Shown: in pieces, positions 54,701 through 63,970 of the stretch
How positions within the stretch are numbered: position 1 is the first letter of the stretch
Layout of the letters: each line of letters starts with the position of its first letter
From: Isochrysis galbana
Lineage: Eukaryota; Haptophyta; Isochrysidales; Isochrysidaceae
Direction of reading: 5' to 3'
DNA: 64,000 nt
Assembly: GCA_018136815.1 (NCBI GenBank)
Contig: CM030934.1
Location: 392,627-456,626 of the forward strand
The notes under the pieces: model-generated
Told to the model about the DNA's origin: nothing
Databases searched by the model: none
What the model saw: only the letters and a program-made list of their open reading frames with translations
Program-made: the position numbers and the translations under genes

Positions 54701-57209
54701 TGGTTTCGACGAGCACTCATCGGATTCAGGATTCCCCACATTGGCTGCCATTCAGGCCACCGAGTTGTATGCGGCCTGCCGGCAATCTATCGATCCAGAG
54801 TTCGATTCCAGTGGACTTTATCAGTATTTACTTCTCTATGCTCATGTGCTTTTTGACACAGGCCACCATGCTCAGGTACGTAAATATGGTTGCGCCTGCC
54901 GGTGGCGCTGCCCCCTTTCCCCCTTTTTACGCTGTCAGCTTGGCCCTTGGCTTAGATACTAGTAATGGCCGCGTTTGAGCAAGTGTGAGTAGCCGCTTCA
55001 TTACCATTATTACTTTGCTCCCTTGGCAGGCTGCCCTCTATTTGCAAGAGCTTGGGCGCACTCGAGCGCTCCCTTCTTGGACCGACGCTTTTGCGACACG
55101 ATTCGAAGAGTTGAGAACGAAGCTCGTCTGTCACGGCATCCACGTGGATGCACCACCGAACATTGCATATGGTTCATGCTTGGAGCATTCTCATGGTACT
55201 GTGAAAGCTTTTTCTCCACCGGAGGCGCCGCTTGGGACCCTCGATCATCATGATATCGGAGCGCAACACCAAGTGCATGCGGTAGGGAGCGAAACCGTGC
55301 AGCACCAAGACCAAGCAAGCGGGAAGCTAGATCAGGGCTATGAGCAACGCAATGGGCATGGCTACGACCAGCACGCCAACGACCAGCAAGCCAACAATCA
55401 GCTAGCCTTCGATCAGCAGGCCTACGATCAACAAGCTTACAACCAGCAAGCCTACCGCCATAGAGCCTACGACCAGCAAGCCTACGAGCAAGAGGACTAT
55501 GCCCAGTCTGGCTACGAGCAGCAGGGCGGCTACGAGCAGCAGGGCGGCTACGAGCAGCAGGGCGGCTACGAGCAGCAGGGCGGCTACGAGCAGCAGGGCG
55601 GCTACGAGCAGCAGGGCGGCTACGAGCAGCAGGGCGGCTACGAGCAGCAGGGCGGCTACGAGCAGCAGGGCGGCTACGAGCAGCAGGGCGGCTACGAGCA
55701 GCAGGGCGGCTACGAGCAGCAGGGCGGCTACGAGCAGCAGGGCGGCTACGAGCAGCAGGGCGGCTACGAGCAGCAGGGCGGCTACGAGCAGCAGGGCGGC
55801 TACGAGCAGCAGGGCGGCTACGAGCAGCAGGGCGGCTACGAGCAGCAGGGCGGCTACGAGCAGCAGGGCGGCTACGAGCAGCAGGGCGGCTACGAGCAGC
55901 AGGGCGGCTACGAGCAGCAGGGCGGCTACGAGCAGCAGGGCGGCTACGAGCAGCAGGGCGGCTATGAGCAGCGGGACTATGCCCAGCACGCGTATCGGCA
56001 ACAGCAAGGGTACGAAAATCAAGGGTTCGGGCAAGCGGTTCATAGGCAAGGAGCCCCCCGTGAGCCCCAACAAGGACATCACGACGTGCAAGCGCCGCCT
56101 TTTTCGGCCCATCCACAAGCACCACTTGTACAAGGCCAACAGTCTGACGAACTATCGCTACAGCCCCAAGCGCTCGCAGCGACTCCTGCTGCTCTAGAAA
56201 CGCCAGCCCCAGAAACGCCCATGCCACAATCCTCTGTATCCCCGCAGCCGGCGCAGCCTCCGACCAATCTTCCGTCCCAGGCTACACAACAACCGATTTT
56301 ACCCGGCCATGATCAATCCGCGCCAACTATATCCCAAGTTGCTCCGGCACCTACGACCGCTCCAGTGCCCACGTCAACCAATAGTGCGACTGAAGACACA
56401 AGTCTAGGCAACCCAAGCAAGACTGGCGACGAAAGCCCTAGGAGAGGCCTCTTTTCGAGCTTGCGTGCGGTGAGTCGCCCGTGACGTGCAAGTACCACAT
56501 TGAGTATGTGCCTAAACTAGCGCGTGTCTCATATGAACCGGTTGTGGACGTCTCATAGCTGCCACATGACCTGTGGGTCGGCTGCCGGACGTGCAACTCG
56601 TGCATGCCCTATCGCCTCCACAGTGACATTTCTCCTCACGCGCATCCTCCTTCGCCACGTTATGCCTCGCAGCTGATTCCTCTAGGAAAGAAGGACACGC
56701 AGCTCGAAGATCAGTGCGAGATCAAATACAACGAGAAGTACAAGGCGTGGATCCCGAGCGACCAGGACCCGGACGAGTGGGCGAAGGAGAATCTTTCAGC
56801 GCCGCCTCCACCCCCCACAGGTGGCGCCGCCCATGGGAGCAACGGTACCAGCGACGCTGACGTGCCGAAGCTCAACGGGCTGGGGGGACCTGCACCTCAG
56901 ACCCCCATGGCAGGTGGAGGTGGGTTTTCGGGCGCAGATCCAGCTCGCTTCTCACCGCGCAGCTCGGCACGCCGCAATCCACGGTCGAGATACGTGGATA
57001 CATTCAACGCCATTGCTGGTGACGGCGAAGCCCCCGGTAGCACAACAACTCTACCGGCCGCTCGCTCGCGTCCACCTGTGAAGATTTTCACGCCATCGGC
57101 GACTCCCAGCGGTGGTGAGGATGCGGGGCCTAAGTATGAGCGACCTTCTCTTGCTACCCCGGCCGAGGCGCCGGTAGACACCGACTCTGCCTCAGCGCGG
57201 CCACAGTAG
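48798..57209 (+). CDS. SEC16: SEC16-like COPII scaffold with WW domains and low-complexity expansions
   Basis: Scaffold of ER exit sites that organises COPII coat assembly. Exons: 48798-51254, 51308-54414, 54575-54875, 55030-56469, 56673-57209 (about 2,600 residues). Identification rests on the central conserved domain: LEALLLQGKREAACGHAMTC, WADALLLASHMD, SPLATLYSLFSG (exon 2), AAHVCYLLAE, RFVLLGFDEHS, ATELYAACRQS (exon 3), AALYLQELGR (exon 4), and the C-terminal IKYNEKYKAWIPSDQDPDEW and NPRSRYVDTFNAI (exon 5). The N-terminal half has FDESEGGGESDLFGG-type acidic motifs, WW domains (YRYWYNYVTQESSWTMP, YPYWYNAHTGESAWELP, a third half-domain at nt ~51200) and many EEEARWAAEEA blocks. The first intron is 53-56 bp and its edges are uncertain (51255-51307 or 51207-51262); a C10 run sits inside. 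Exon 4 holds the 18-bp array. Confidence 0.92.
49735..50145 (+). repeat. EEEARWAAEEA-type coding repeats in SEC16 (first block)
   Basis: Irregular repeats of (A/E/R/L)-rich codons with a fixed Arg/His-Trp-Ala pair. Comparable blocks at 51690-52130 and 52845-53070. Predicted long charged helices. Confidence 0.8.
55510..55977 (+). repeat. 18-bp coding minisatellite, 25 identical copies plus one variant
   Basis: GGCTACGAGCAGCAGGGC from 55510 to 55959 without a single change as far as I can read, then GGCTATGAGCAGCGGGAC. Encodes GYEQQG in SEC16. Less regular AYDQQ repeats precede it (55330-55500). Identity at third codon positions implies very recent expansion. Confidence 0.95.
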
Positions 57210-57686
57210 CGGACAACTTAGTCTATGACATTTGCCAGTAGGTGAGTCATCGGCAATCTATATCCAATTGACGATCCATCCACGGTGCGAGCACCGGCTT
57301 GACCGCATTGATTATTCGCTGCAACATTGTACTCTGCGAGAGTACTGTGCGCTTCAGAGGGCAGTTTGGCTCTCAAGCATGAGTGAGGCGATGGGGTTCG
57401 TAGCAACAATATTTTGACCTGCAACGTGCCGTGCATATGAATGTGCATGTTCGCGCGCAACTAAAGCGGTGGTAGGGAGGGAGAGGGGGGCGAGTGGAGT
57501 GTCGAGTTCTAGGAGCGTTCTCAAGCCATTCTCAGCGTCTCATCCACAAAAACACTCTATGCGCATAACTTGATGTTTCAACCAAGGGCTACGTCGCGGT
57601 CCACAGGCTTACAGGCCATGGACCCGAGCGAGAGTATAATAATGACAATGAGCACTAGTGCTGCTGCGCTGCTTCTCCCGTTAACC
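57210..57686. other. 3' flank of SEC16; no gene seen
   Basis: Ordinary sequence. No coding or repeat signal. Confidence 0.5.
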
Positions 57687-57995
57687 ATCGTTAAAACGAT
57701 AGGGTCACGGAGCGCGCGTCGTCCCTCTCCTCCCTCCCCGCCCACCTCGCCGCGCCGGCCGATCAGGACCTGGCTGACGCATCGACGCCCGCGCAGCCCC
57801 AAGCTGGGCCGCGTCCATCTAGGTCAGTCAGCCGCCCCGCCTCGCCAGTTTGCTAACGCAAATGGGGCCCATTTCTCACCGCACTTCATCGGGGGGAGTG
57901 CACCCCCCCCCCTTTCCCTCTCCCTCTCTCCACTCTCACCCATCATTGTTCCCGCGGCTCGTCGCCATGCGCGCGCCCTGGCCTGCTCTCTAATG
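57687..57995 (+). mobile_element. hairpin-headed repeat copy g
   Basis: Stem ATCGTT/AACGAT (57687-57692, 57695-57700), then AGGGTC and an ACGGAGCGCGCGTCG start (ATG changed to ACG). About 300 bases; 57850-57985 (TTTGCTAACGCAAATGGGGC..., GTCGCCATGCG) match 26812-26950, linking this family to the insert in the LINE. Confidence 0.7.
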
Positions 57996-58110
57996 CCCTT
58001 GGCAGAAATATCCACAAAATCGGACCCAGCATTACCAAACATCCAGAAAAAAATCCACAAAATATCCAGAAATTTACCCAAATATCCAAATATCCAGAAA
58101 AATATGCTCC
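57996..58110. repeat. AATATCCA word array
   Basis: Six or more AAATATCCA/AATCCACAAAA words within 110 bases. Parallel to the AATATGCA and AATATGTGG arrays of the hAT elements at 21.2 and 44.2 kb; no transposon ends identified. Confidence 0.7.
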
Positions 58111-58240
58111 AGTTATGCGCTATAAATACCGCCAGCATGCGCGCGCGGTATTTTCGATTTTCGAGCCCATTACCCATTACACGTCTATCTACGTCTTACG
58201 TCTACGCCTACCTCATATACGTACACCATCATCTCCCGAA

Positions 58241-58345
58241 CTATCTTTAAAAAGATAGGGTCCTGGAGCGTGCGTCGCTCCCCTCCTCCCTCCCCGTCCA
58301 CCCCGCCGCGCCGACCGATCAGGACATGACAGACGTCGCGCAGCC
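58241..58345 (+). mobile_element. hairpin-headed repeat copy h
   Basis: Perfect stem CTATCTTT/AAAGATAG with AA loop (58241-58258), then GGGTC and CTGGAGCGTGCGTCGCTC (ATG changed to CTG). The next ~80 bases follow copy g closely (TCCCTCCCCGTCCACC, CCGATCAGGACATG). Confidence 0.7.
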
Positions 58346-58561
58346 GCACCGCCCTCTAGCAGAGACCACGCCTACCCAGGTACACACGAGCCGCCCTCTC
58401 GGGGCGCGCCCTCATGCCGAGCCAAGGCGACGCTGTTCTCGTCGCGTACGTGGTGCTCCTGGGCCTCTCCTTCGGGATGCTCGCGGGGGGGCTCATGGTA
58501 GGGTGAGAGTCCCCACGGAGAGGGGAAGAAACCCTGAGTGAAAGGAGACCAAATGAAGGCA

Positions 58562-58722
58562 AGCCGCCTCCCAGCGTCCCTCAGCGCCCTCCCCCAGCGT
58601 CCCCCAACGTTCCCGAACGTCCCCCTGCGCCTTCCCCCAGCGTCCCCCAACGCCCTCCCCCAGCGACCCCCAGCGTCCCCCAGCGTCCCGCAGCACCCTC
58701 CCCCAGCGTCCCCCACCCGCTC
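58562..58722 (+). repeat. CAGCGTCCCCC minisatellite
   Basis: About ten imperfect copies of a 14-16 base unit (CCCAGCGTCCCCCA, CCTCCCCCAGCG). Confidence 0.85.
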
Positions 58723-59215
58723 GAGTGAGACTCGATTCTCGAGACTCGAGTACGCGCGGGGTGGCAGGAATGCCACGGAGATGGACGGCCTGGCGGCGCT
58801 AATGTTTGCCTTCCAAGACGAACACCATTGCTAATTGCAGCCGTCTCAACATAGACCGTTGCACCCAGCATTCAAAATGGATCAATTGTTGTGTGTACAC
58901 TATATGTGAAACATCAACAAATCAACAATACGGCAACGGCATTGTGCAGCATGTGCCAGCCGCAGCAGGAGCAGACGATCCAAGCACAGCCTGCCGCCAC
59001 CAGCAGTCTTCGCCCATGGCTAAGTGTGGCACCAGAAGCCCACAATCACAGTCATTGGAGCGCTGGTGCGCGTCACTTGGCGGGCAACGCACCAGCTTGT
59101 TCGTGCCCGAAGGATACAGCGGACGCAATGAAAGGTGCGTCAATGGCATCGACATCAGCACATACAGACCGGACTAGAAGCTCTAAGATGGGCATGCGTC
59201 ATTCAGTAGGCACTC
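58723..59215. other. intergenic; no gene seen
   Basis: Short inverted element CTCGAGTGAGACTCGATTCT...CGAGACTCGAG at 58721-58750. Otherwise no signal. Confidence 0.4.
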
Positions 59216-59671
59216 TCACCGCTTTCCGCTGTTCTGGTCTTCCTCCGGGTCAATCGGCCCCTCCAGCTCGAGCGCCACCTCCTCAAGCATCTTTGCGCGC
59301 CCATCGAGGTCGGCCCTCAGCGCCCACACTGTGAGCCCGACGACCCCCAGGTCGACCGCGAGGTTTCCGGCGTCTGAGAGCGGCGTCAAGTCAGTTCGGA
59401 AGCCTCCCAGCCCGGCAATCAGCCTGGTGACAGAGACGTACGCCGCGATAGACGCACCAGCGATCGTGGAGGGGTAGACGAAAAAGATTCTCGCCTGCCG
59501 CAGCGGCGCCCTCGACTCAGCGGTGATCTTGACCTTGGTGGAGTACTCGCGCATGATAAGTGGAGGCACGCGCAACGCGCCCACCTGCACTGACTGGGGC
59601 ACGCAGCGCAGCGCACTGCCGCTCAGGCACGCCGCTAGGAGGAGAAGCAGTCGCACGAGGGGCCGCGCCAT
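59216..59671 (-). CDS. plastid-targeted DUF3493-like membrane protein
   Basis: Intronless, 151 residues from the ATG at 59671. The N-terminus (MARPLVRLLLLLAACLSGSA) is a signal peptide with cleavage expected after GSA, followed by about 30 residues that could act as transit peptide. The remainder, ARIFFVYPSTIAGASIAAYV and AGNLAVDLGVVGLTVWALRA, predicts two membrane segments with a glycine-rich turn and matches, from memory, the DUF3493 pattern of cyanobacterial and plastid proteins (NLA-x-x-x-GV-x-x-L-x-VW). Plant relatives include proteins linked to photosystem II accumulation; that function is not shown here. The C-terminus is acidic and soluble. Confidence 0.7.
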   Translation of the reverse strand: MARPLVRLLLLLAACLSGSALRCVPQSVQVGALRVPPLIMREYSTKVKITAESRAPLRQARIFFVYPSTIAGASIAAYVSVTRLIAGLGGFRTDLTPLSDAGNLAVDLGVVGLTVWALRADLDGRAKMLEEVALELEGPIDPEEDQNSGKR

Positions 59672-59727
59672 CGCGGCGGACAATCTCCGGCTGGCGGGTT
59701 TTATTTTCCGTCTGAGTAGAAAACATG

Positions 59728-59747
59728 TAGATAGAGTACTCTATCTA
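59728..59747. repeat. perfect 20-bp palindrome upstream of the DUF3493-like gene
   Basis: TAGATAGAGTACTCTATCTA, centred 66 bases upstream of the start codon at 59671. Could be a regulatory site or cruciform; nothing more can be said. Confidence 0.7.
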
Positions 59748-60017
59748 TGTATGTAGAGGCTTCAAAGATGTCTCGTCAGCTTGCGAGCTCTCATGGATTT
59801 GGAGCTCGCACCGATATCATTACTCATATCAGCTCGCAAGCCTCAAAAAAAAACTCCCCTCCCCGTGCGAAGCCTCAAAAACAAAACTCCCCTCCCTAAC
59901 CCGGTGTATTCCCTCGTGCGCCCTGCTATTTCCCTTTGCCTGTGCAAACGATACTACTTAGACTTATTAGTTAGACAATCACAAAAACTACTTACTTTTA
60001 CTTTTATGCTTCTTGCG
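59748..60017. other. intergenic between DUF3493-like gene and hAT element
   Basis: Contains AGCTTGCGAGCTC and AGCTCGCAAGCCTC in opposite sense (59779-59855) and a near-duplicate GCCTCAAAAA(C)AAAACTCCCCTCCC (59842 and 59871). Confidence 0.5.
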
Positions 60018-60581
60018 CCCTCGCCCCTAGCTGTGAAAAACAGCGGGTGAGGGCTAGAAAAACATTAAAAACAGCTGTTTTTGGGAATCGAAAAAAAACA
60101 GTAAAAAACAGTGCGAAAAACAGTGGGGCCACATATACCGCAAGGGGGCCTTTCTTTCCCCCCCGCGCGGAACGCGGAACGCCTCCGCCTCCGCTCCTCG
60201 CTCCTCCGCGTCCTGCGTCCTACGCATACGTAGGCCGCCGCCGCCGCTGCCCCCTCTCCCTCTCCTCCCCTCGGCCGATGGCGAGCCGCTATCGGTGTTC
60301 ATTCACAACCCCAAGCCCACGCACGCGTCGCGATCCGCGCGCGTGGTGGTGTGGTGGTGGTGGCCGCTGTCCCGCGCGCACGCCGCGCTCGAGCGCGCCT
60401 GGTCATGCGCGCACGCGCGCACGCCGCGCTCGCGCGCGCCGCGCACGGGCGGCCCCCAGCCCCAGCCCCACTCTAAAAAAACAGTGGCAAAAATGGAGGG
60501 CGTTTGAAAGACAGTGAAAAACACTGTTTTTGGCCTCCGAAAAAAAACACTGTTTCTGTCTTTCACAGCTAGGCCCTCGCC
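60018..60581. mobile_element. 548-bp hAT-type element with exact 8-bp target duplication
   Basis: CCCTCGCC at 60018-60025 and 60574-60581 flanks 60026-60573, whose ends are CCTAGCTGTGAAAAACAG and its complement with one mismatch in 18. Inside both ends the words AAAACAGTG/CACTGTTTT recur (about six left, three right). The core is GC-rich and encodes nothing recognisable, so the element is non-autonomous. The same words occur at 21955-22120 and 39700-39790. Confidence 0.92.
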
Positions 60582-60672
60582 TCCACCTCAGGCCTCGTCA
60601 TCGCTCTGGTCGGAGTCCTCCGGTTCATCGGGAATCATCTCCAACTCCCAAGGCAGCACCTTGCCCTCCCAC

Positions 60673-61075
60673 TCAGCAAGCTGGGATTCCATCAAGCATC
60701 AAGAGATTTGTGTGAGCTCGCACAAGCCTTTCCACCGTCCTTTGGCCGAGTCGGTTGCGCTTCTTTGAGTGGATCCAACCTTCAACAGACCAAAAATGCT
60801 CGCACCCTGATGCGGAGCAGTCCATCGAAAGCAGGCGCATCGCCGCCCAACGAAGATGTTTCCAAGGCGCGAGGTAGATCTTTGCCCATTTGTAGGACGC
60901 CATATCCTTGGCGTACGATGAGAAAGCACAACCATCAGTCAAGTCGTATGTACCTACTGCAAGAGCCTCTTCAAAATCTGCAAGCTCAGCGAGCAAAACA
61001 GGATACGGATGCTCATCGTTCGACATTTGGCGCAAAACCTGTTTCACCTCTTGAGTCTTGAGAGGGTGCAACCTC
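60673..61075 (-). pseudogene. hAT transposase C-terminal fragment
   Basis: Minus-strand frame encodes YKWAKIYLAPWKHLRWAAMR, then CSASGCEHFWSVEGWIHSKK and RLGQRTVERLVRAHTNLLML, the hAT dimerisation domain (ASS-x-x-ER-x-FS pattern with variations). Upstream (61000-61075) reads HPLKTQEVKQVLRQM. The frame continues to 61356 but that part lies in inverted-repeat sequence and may not belong. Distance of ~100 bp to the element at 60026 suggests, but does not prove, a common origin. Confidence 0.75.
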
Positions 61076-61277
61076 AGGTTTGGTTGCGGCGGCGGCGGAC
61101 GCCAGCCGCTGGACGGCGCTGCCGGAGGCGGCGCGCGGCGCATGTCGACGCCGCGAGCGGTCGGTATCACGTGAAGCTCAACAACCTCCGCGCCTACGCC
61201 AAAGTCCTCAAATCGAACCGGCGCCGCCGCGCCAGTGCGCGTGCGGATGCAGCTTGGGCGGGTCGTTATCCGGCCAG

Positions 61278-61850
61278 GACAAAAAAAGGGAACCTCGAGT
61301 TGCACCCTCTTGAGTCTCAGATGTGGAAAAGTCGCGCCGACAAAATTCTGGCTCAAAGCGGTATGCCGTCAATGACGCAATCTCAAAAAAAAATTACTTT
61401 GCATACTGTAAGATGTGGGTCTACGTCCGTGAGAGCCTATTCGACGATGGTCCCTACGACGTCGTCCGCTTGATGAGTCTCTTGGGTGGCATCACCTACT
61501 GGTTTGTCGTTAGTGCTATAGGCGCAGCAGTCATCGCGTCGGGGGATGGTCTTGCGAAGGTCGGGATCGCGGTCGGGGTGGTTTTCGCGCTGTTCATTCC
61601 TCTCCTCTTGGTACTGTGGAAGACAAAGTATATTCGCTTCTATAAGACGGAGAAAATGCAACTGAGCTTTGAGGCGGAGGCGATATTGAAACGGGAGGCA
61701 CAAACGAAACACAAGACGTCTTCCGCTTGATGCGATGCGCGCGGTCAACCCCGCCCGAGTTATGGGCGAAGTTAGGGGTCAGTAGAAATTATATACCTAA
61801 AAAGCCGGGAGGGGCGTGACAAAAAAAGGGAACCTCGAGTTGCACCCTCT
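61278..61850. repeat. 33-bp exact direct repeats bounding a 573-bp segment
   Basis: GACAAAAAAAGGGAACCTCG followed by AGTTGCACCCTCT at 61278-61310 and 61818-61850. A diverged inverted copy of the second half (GAGGGTGCAACCTCAGGTTT) lies at 61052-61071. Confidence 0.85.
61413..61730 (+). CDS. small two-TM hypothetical protein
   Basis: 105 residues from the ATG at 61413 (an upstream in-frame GTG at 61323 exists but lies in repeat sequence; a splice acceptor ending GTAAG just before the ATG is also possible). Layout: MWVYVRESLFDDGPYDVVRL, a first hydrophobic segment (ITYWFVVSAIGAAVIASG), a second (VGIAVGVVFALFIPLLLVLW), then basic KTKYIRFYKTEKMQL and a Lys-rich tail. Sits entirely between 33-bp direct repeats, so it may be cargo of a mobile segment or a host exon. 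Family unknown. Confidence 0.45.
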   Translation: MWVYVRESLFDDGPYDVVRLMSLLGGITYWFVVSAIGAAVIASGDGLAKVGIAVGVVFALFIPLLLVLWKTKYIRFYKTEKMQLSFEAEAILKREAQTKHKTSSA

Positions 61851-62930
61851 CGTACGCTCATTCTTCTGCTCGCACTTGCATTCGGTCACCGATCACGATC
61901 AGGCGATCAGGCGGCGTGGCGGGTTGGGGGTGGCTCTCGTGCCCACCTGGCTGGGTGGGTCGTCTGGGCGCGGTCGCTTCGGCGACAGCGGCGTGTCCAT
62001 GAGAGTTCGTCCTTCTCGGCGAGGGCGGCGGCGCCGGTGAAGGGGAGCGGCGCGCGCTCCATGACCCTATTAGCTATTAGTTTAGGGGAGTGAAAGGAGT
62101 GCTAGAGAGCTTAGGGTTGTTGTGCGGGCGAAGCTACTAGCCGCTAGAGGACCAAGGCCACGCGCGAGGCGAGAATCTCGAAAGGTTTTTTGGTATATTT
62201 ACCAGGCACATCCAGACTCTAGTTTGCTGCTTACACTACACACGGCAAAATCGGGACCACGCATTCACACGTCCTCGCATTCACGGCGGAGACGCCCATA
62301 ACCAACAACAATATAAAGGGAAGACGACGATTTCACCTGCTGTGGATTGGCAGAAGGAGCGCAGCTCGAGCGGGCCTGCTTTCCGTGCCAACAAGCTCGC
62401 CCATTACGTGCAGAGAACACACGATAGCATGGGTGCGTGGATTGTTCACTGGGTTTGCCGAGGGTAGCCGATGGCCTCGGCGCCTCAACGAAGCTTGGGG
62501 AACACCGCCTAGCAAGAGCTAGACCGGCGCGCGGACGCTGTGTTGCTGACGATCTCGCAGCTCTCCCAGAGCGCCGCTTGAGGATGATTCGCTGAGCGCC
62601 ACGTTGGAAGTCTTCGAGTCGTCGCTGGATCGGGGGGCACCTCGTAGGCAAACATTGGCATAAGAACAGGCTTGCGACGTACTCCTCCGCCACACCGCGA
62701 ACATGTCGGTAGAGGAGCTCGAACATGCGCGATGAGACAATGCACCGAGCGGGACATTCCCATAGCTGCCAAGAAGGCTTCTCTCGAAGGAGCTCCACCA
62801 GCGGCTTCGCAAGGTGCCATCGCAATTGCGGCAAATGCACAAGCCTCATATACGCGCTGCGCACGTGCAGAGGTCGGAGTTGTGTTCAAGCACGTCCTGA
62901 CCGCCAGATGCGGTGCCGAGGCAAGACGGC
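61851..62930. other. intergenic with degenerate hairpin-headed copy f
   Basis: At 62061 on the minus strand GGGTC-ATGGAGCGCGCGCC is preceded by CTAATAGCTAATA, a direct rather than inverted duplication, so the hairpin is lost or weak in this copy. 62280-62930 is the downstream flank of the RING gene; frames there have no motif. Confidence 0.5.
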
Positions 62931-63970
62931 TCATGTAGTGAAAAGCTGAATCACGTCCGCGATACTTCCTTGGCAGACAGGGCACGAGAGCCGCCGGAGC
63001 TTGGCAGTGCACTCCAGGCAGGCCACGACCTGTGGGAGCGCCGAGAGGGTGTGGCCCTAGGCGTGTGTGCAAGCCCCCGCTCACGACATCGCGCGCATGT
63101 CTGGGGGGGAGGGGGAGGACTCGCACATGTCCACACGGGGCGTAGAGAGTATTGCACTTGGCAGCCCAACAAAGCTTGCACGTCTCTCCGTGCGTCAGGG
63201 CCGTAGTGCCGGCCGCATCGCACTGCGCCGATGCGCCCTCAGCAACGGTGCGAGAGGCAACGGTCCGGCCCGCGTCCTCCGACATGAGCAGACCATGGCG
63301 CGATGCGTTGCGAGCGGCCGCGCTCGCCAGAATGACATCGGGGCTCGACATGCGGCTGAGGGCGAGTCGAGCATGAACGCGTGCCAGGAGCAGCGCGGCA
63401 GCGCGCGCGTCGGCTGGCGCCTCCTGCACAAACAGAGAGGGGGCGGGCGGAGTCTCCGGGGCACGGCCGACCAATAGCCACGGCATGCGGAACGGCGCGT
63501 GCGAGGCCGGCCAAAGCTGGGAAATGCGGCCTTTGGCGATGACAACCTTGGAGAACGGCGACGGGTTGAAAAATGAGGGAGGCGCGTCGACCCAGCGACG
63601 CAGCAGCTGGATGAGCACCGCGCGCTGCGTGGAGCTCGTGAGCGGCTGCGCAGCCGTTGCGTTGGCTTCATCAGCGAGCGCCTCAATCATCGCGGACCGC
63701 CGATGGCGAAGGGGCTGCGACAGAGCCAAAGGCATTAAGAAGAGAGAGGCGGGGGGGAGAGGGTCAGTCTGGGACTGCGCCCCCTGTAGCGCTAGATGGC
63801 CGAGTGGTGCTTACCTTGCGCGTCCTCCGCTCGATGTGCGAGAGCAGCATCACTGCTCCAGCGGCAGTGCTGACCGCGCCGACGAGAAGCGAAACCGTTG
63901 AGGAGGGCAGGTGGTGTCTGGCGTCAGAGACAAGCGATGCGGCTGCCGCGGGCACGAGCCGCCAGCTGGG
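62931..63970 (-). CDS. MUL1/SP1-like RING E3 ubiquitin ligase (5' part outside window)
   Basis: Minus-strand exons 63970-63815, 63714-63127, 63029-62931, joined by GT-AG introns of 100 and 97 bp in frame 0; an acceptor at 63971 shows that more exons lie beyond the window. Exon 1 here contains a membrane segment (TVSLLVGAVSTAAGAVMLL) followed by basic IERRTRK. The RING finger at the extreme C-terminus is split by the last intron: CKLCWAAKCNTLYAPCGH in exon 2 and VVACLECTAKLRRLSCPVCQ in exon 3, giving a C3HC4-type set, then GSIADVIQLFTT and stop. RING at the very end with the CP-x-C-x-x-x-I-x-x-VI-x-L ending is characteristic of the MUL1/MAPL and plant SP1 organelle-membrane ligases. The central ~190 residues show VVIAKGRISQLW and FMPWLLVGR-like segments but no firm domain. 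Confidence 0.8.

Noticed and set aside
55010-56227. 405-aa and 245-aa minus-strand and 232-aa plus-strand frames (AARSRP, LLVAAL, ATSSRA repeats)
   Set aside because: They are alternate readings of the 18-bp SEC16 array; the SEC16 frame is supported on both sides by conserved sequence.
61323-61412. 135-aa version of the two-TM protein starting at GTG
   Set aside because: A GTG start is unlikely in a nuclear gene and the extension lies in repeat sequence; the ATG at 61413 is preferred.
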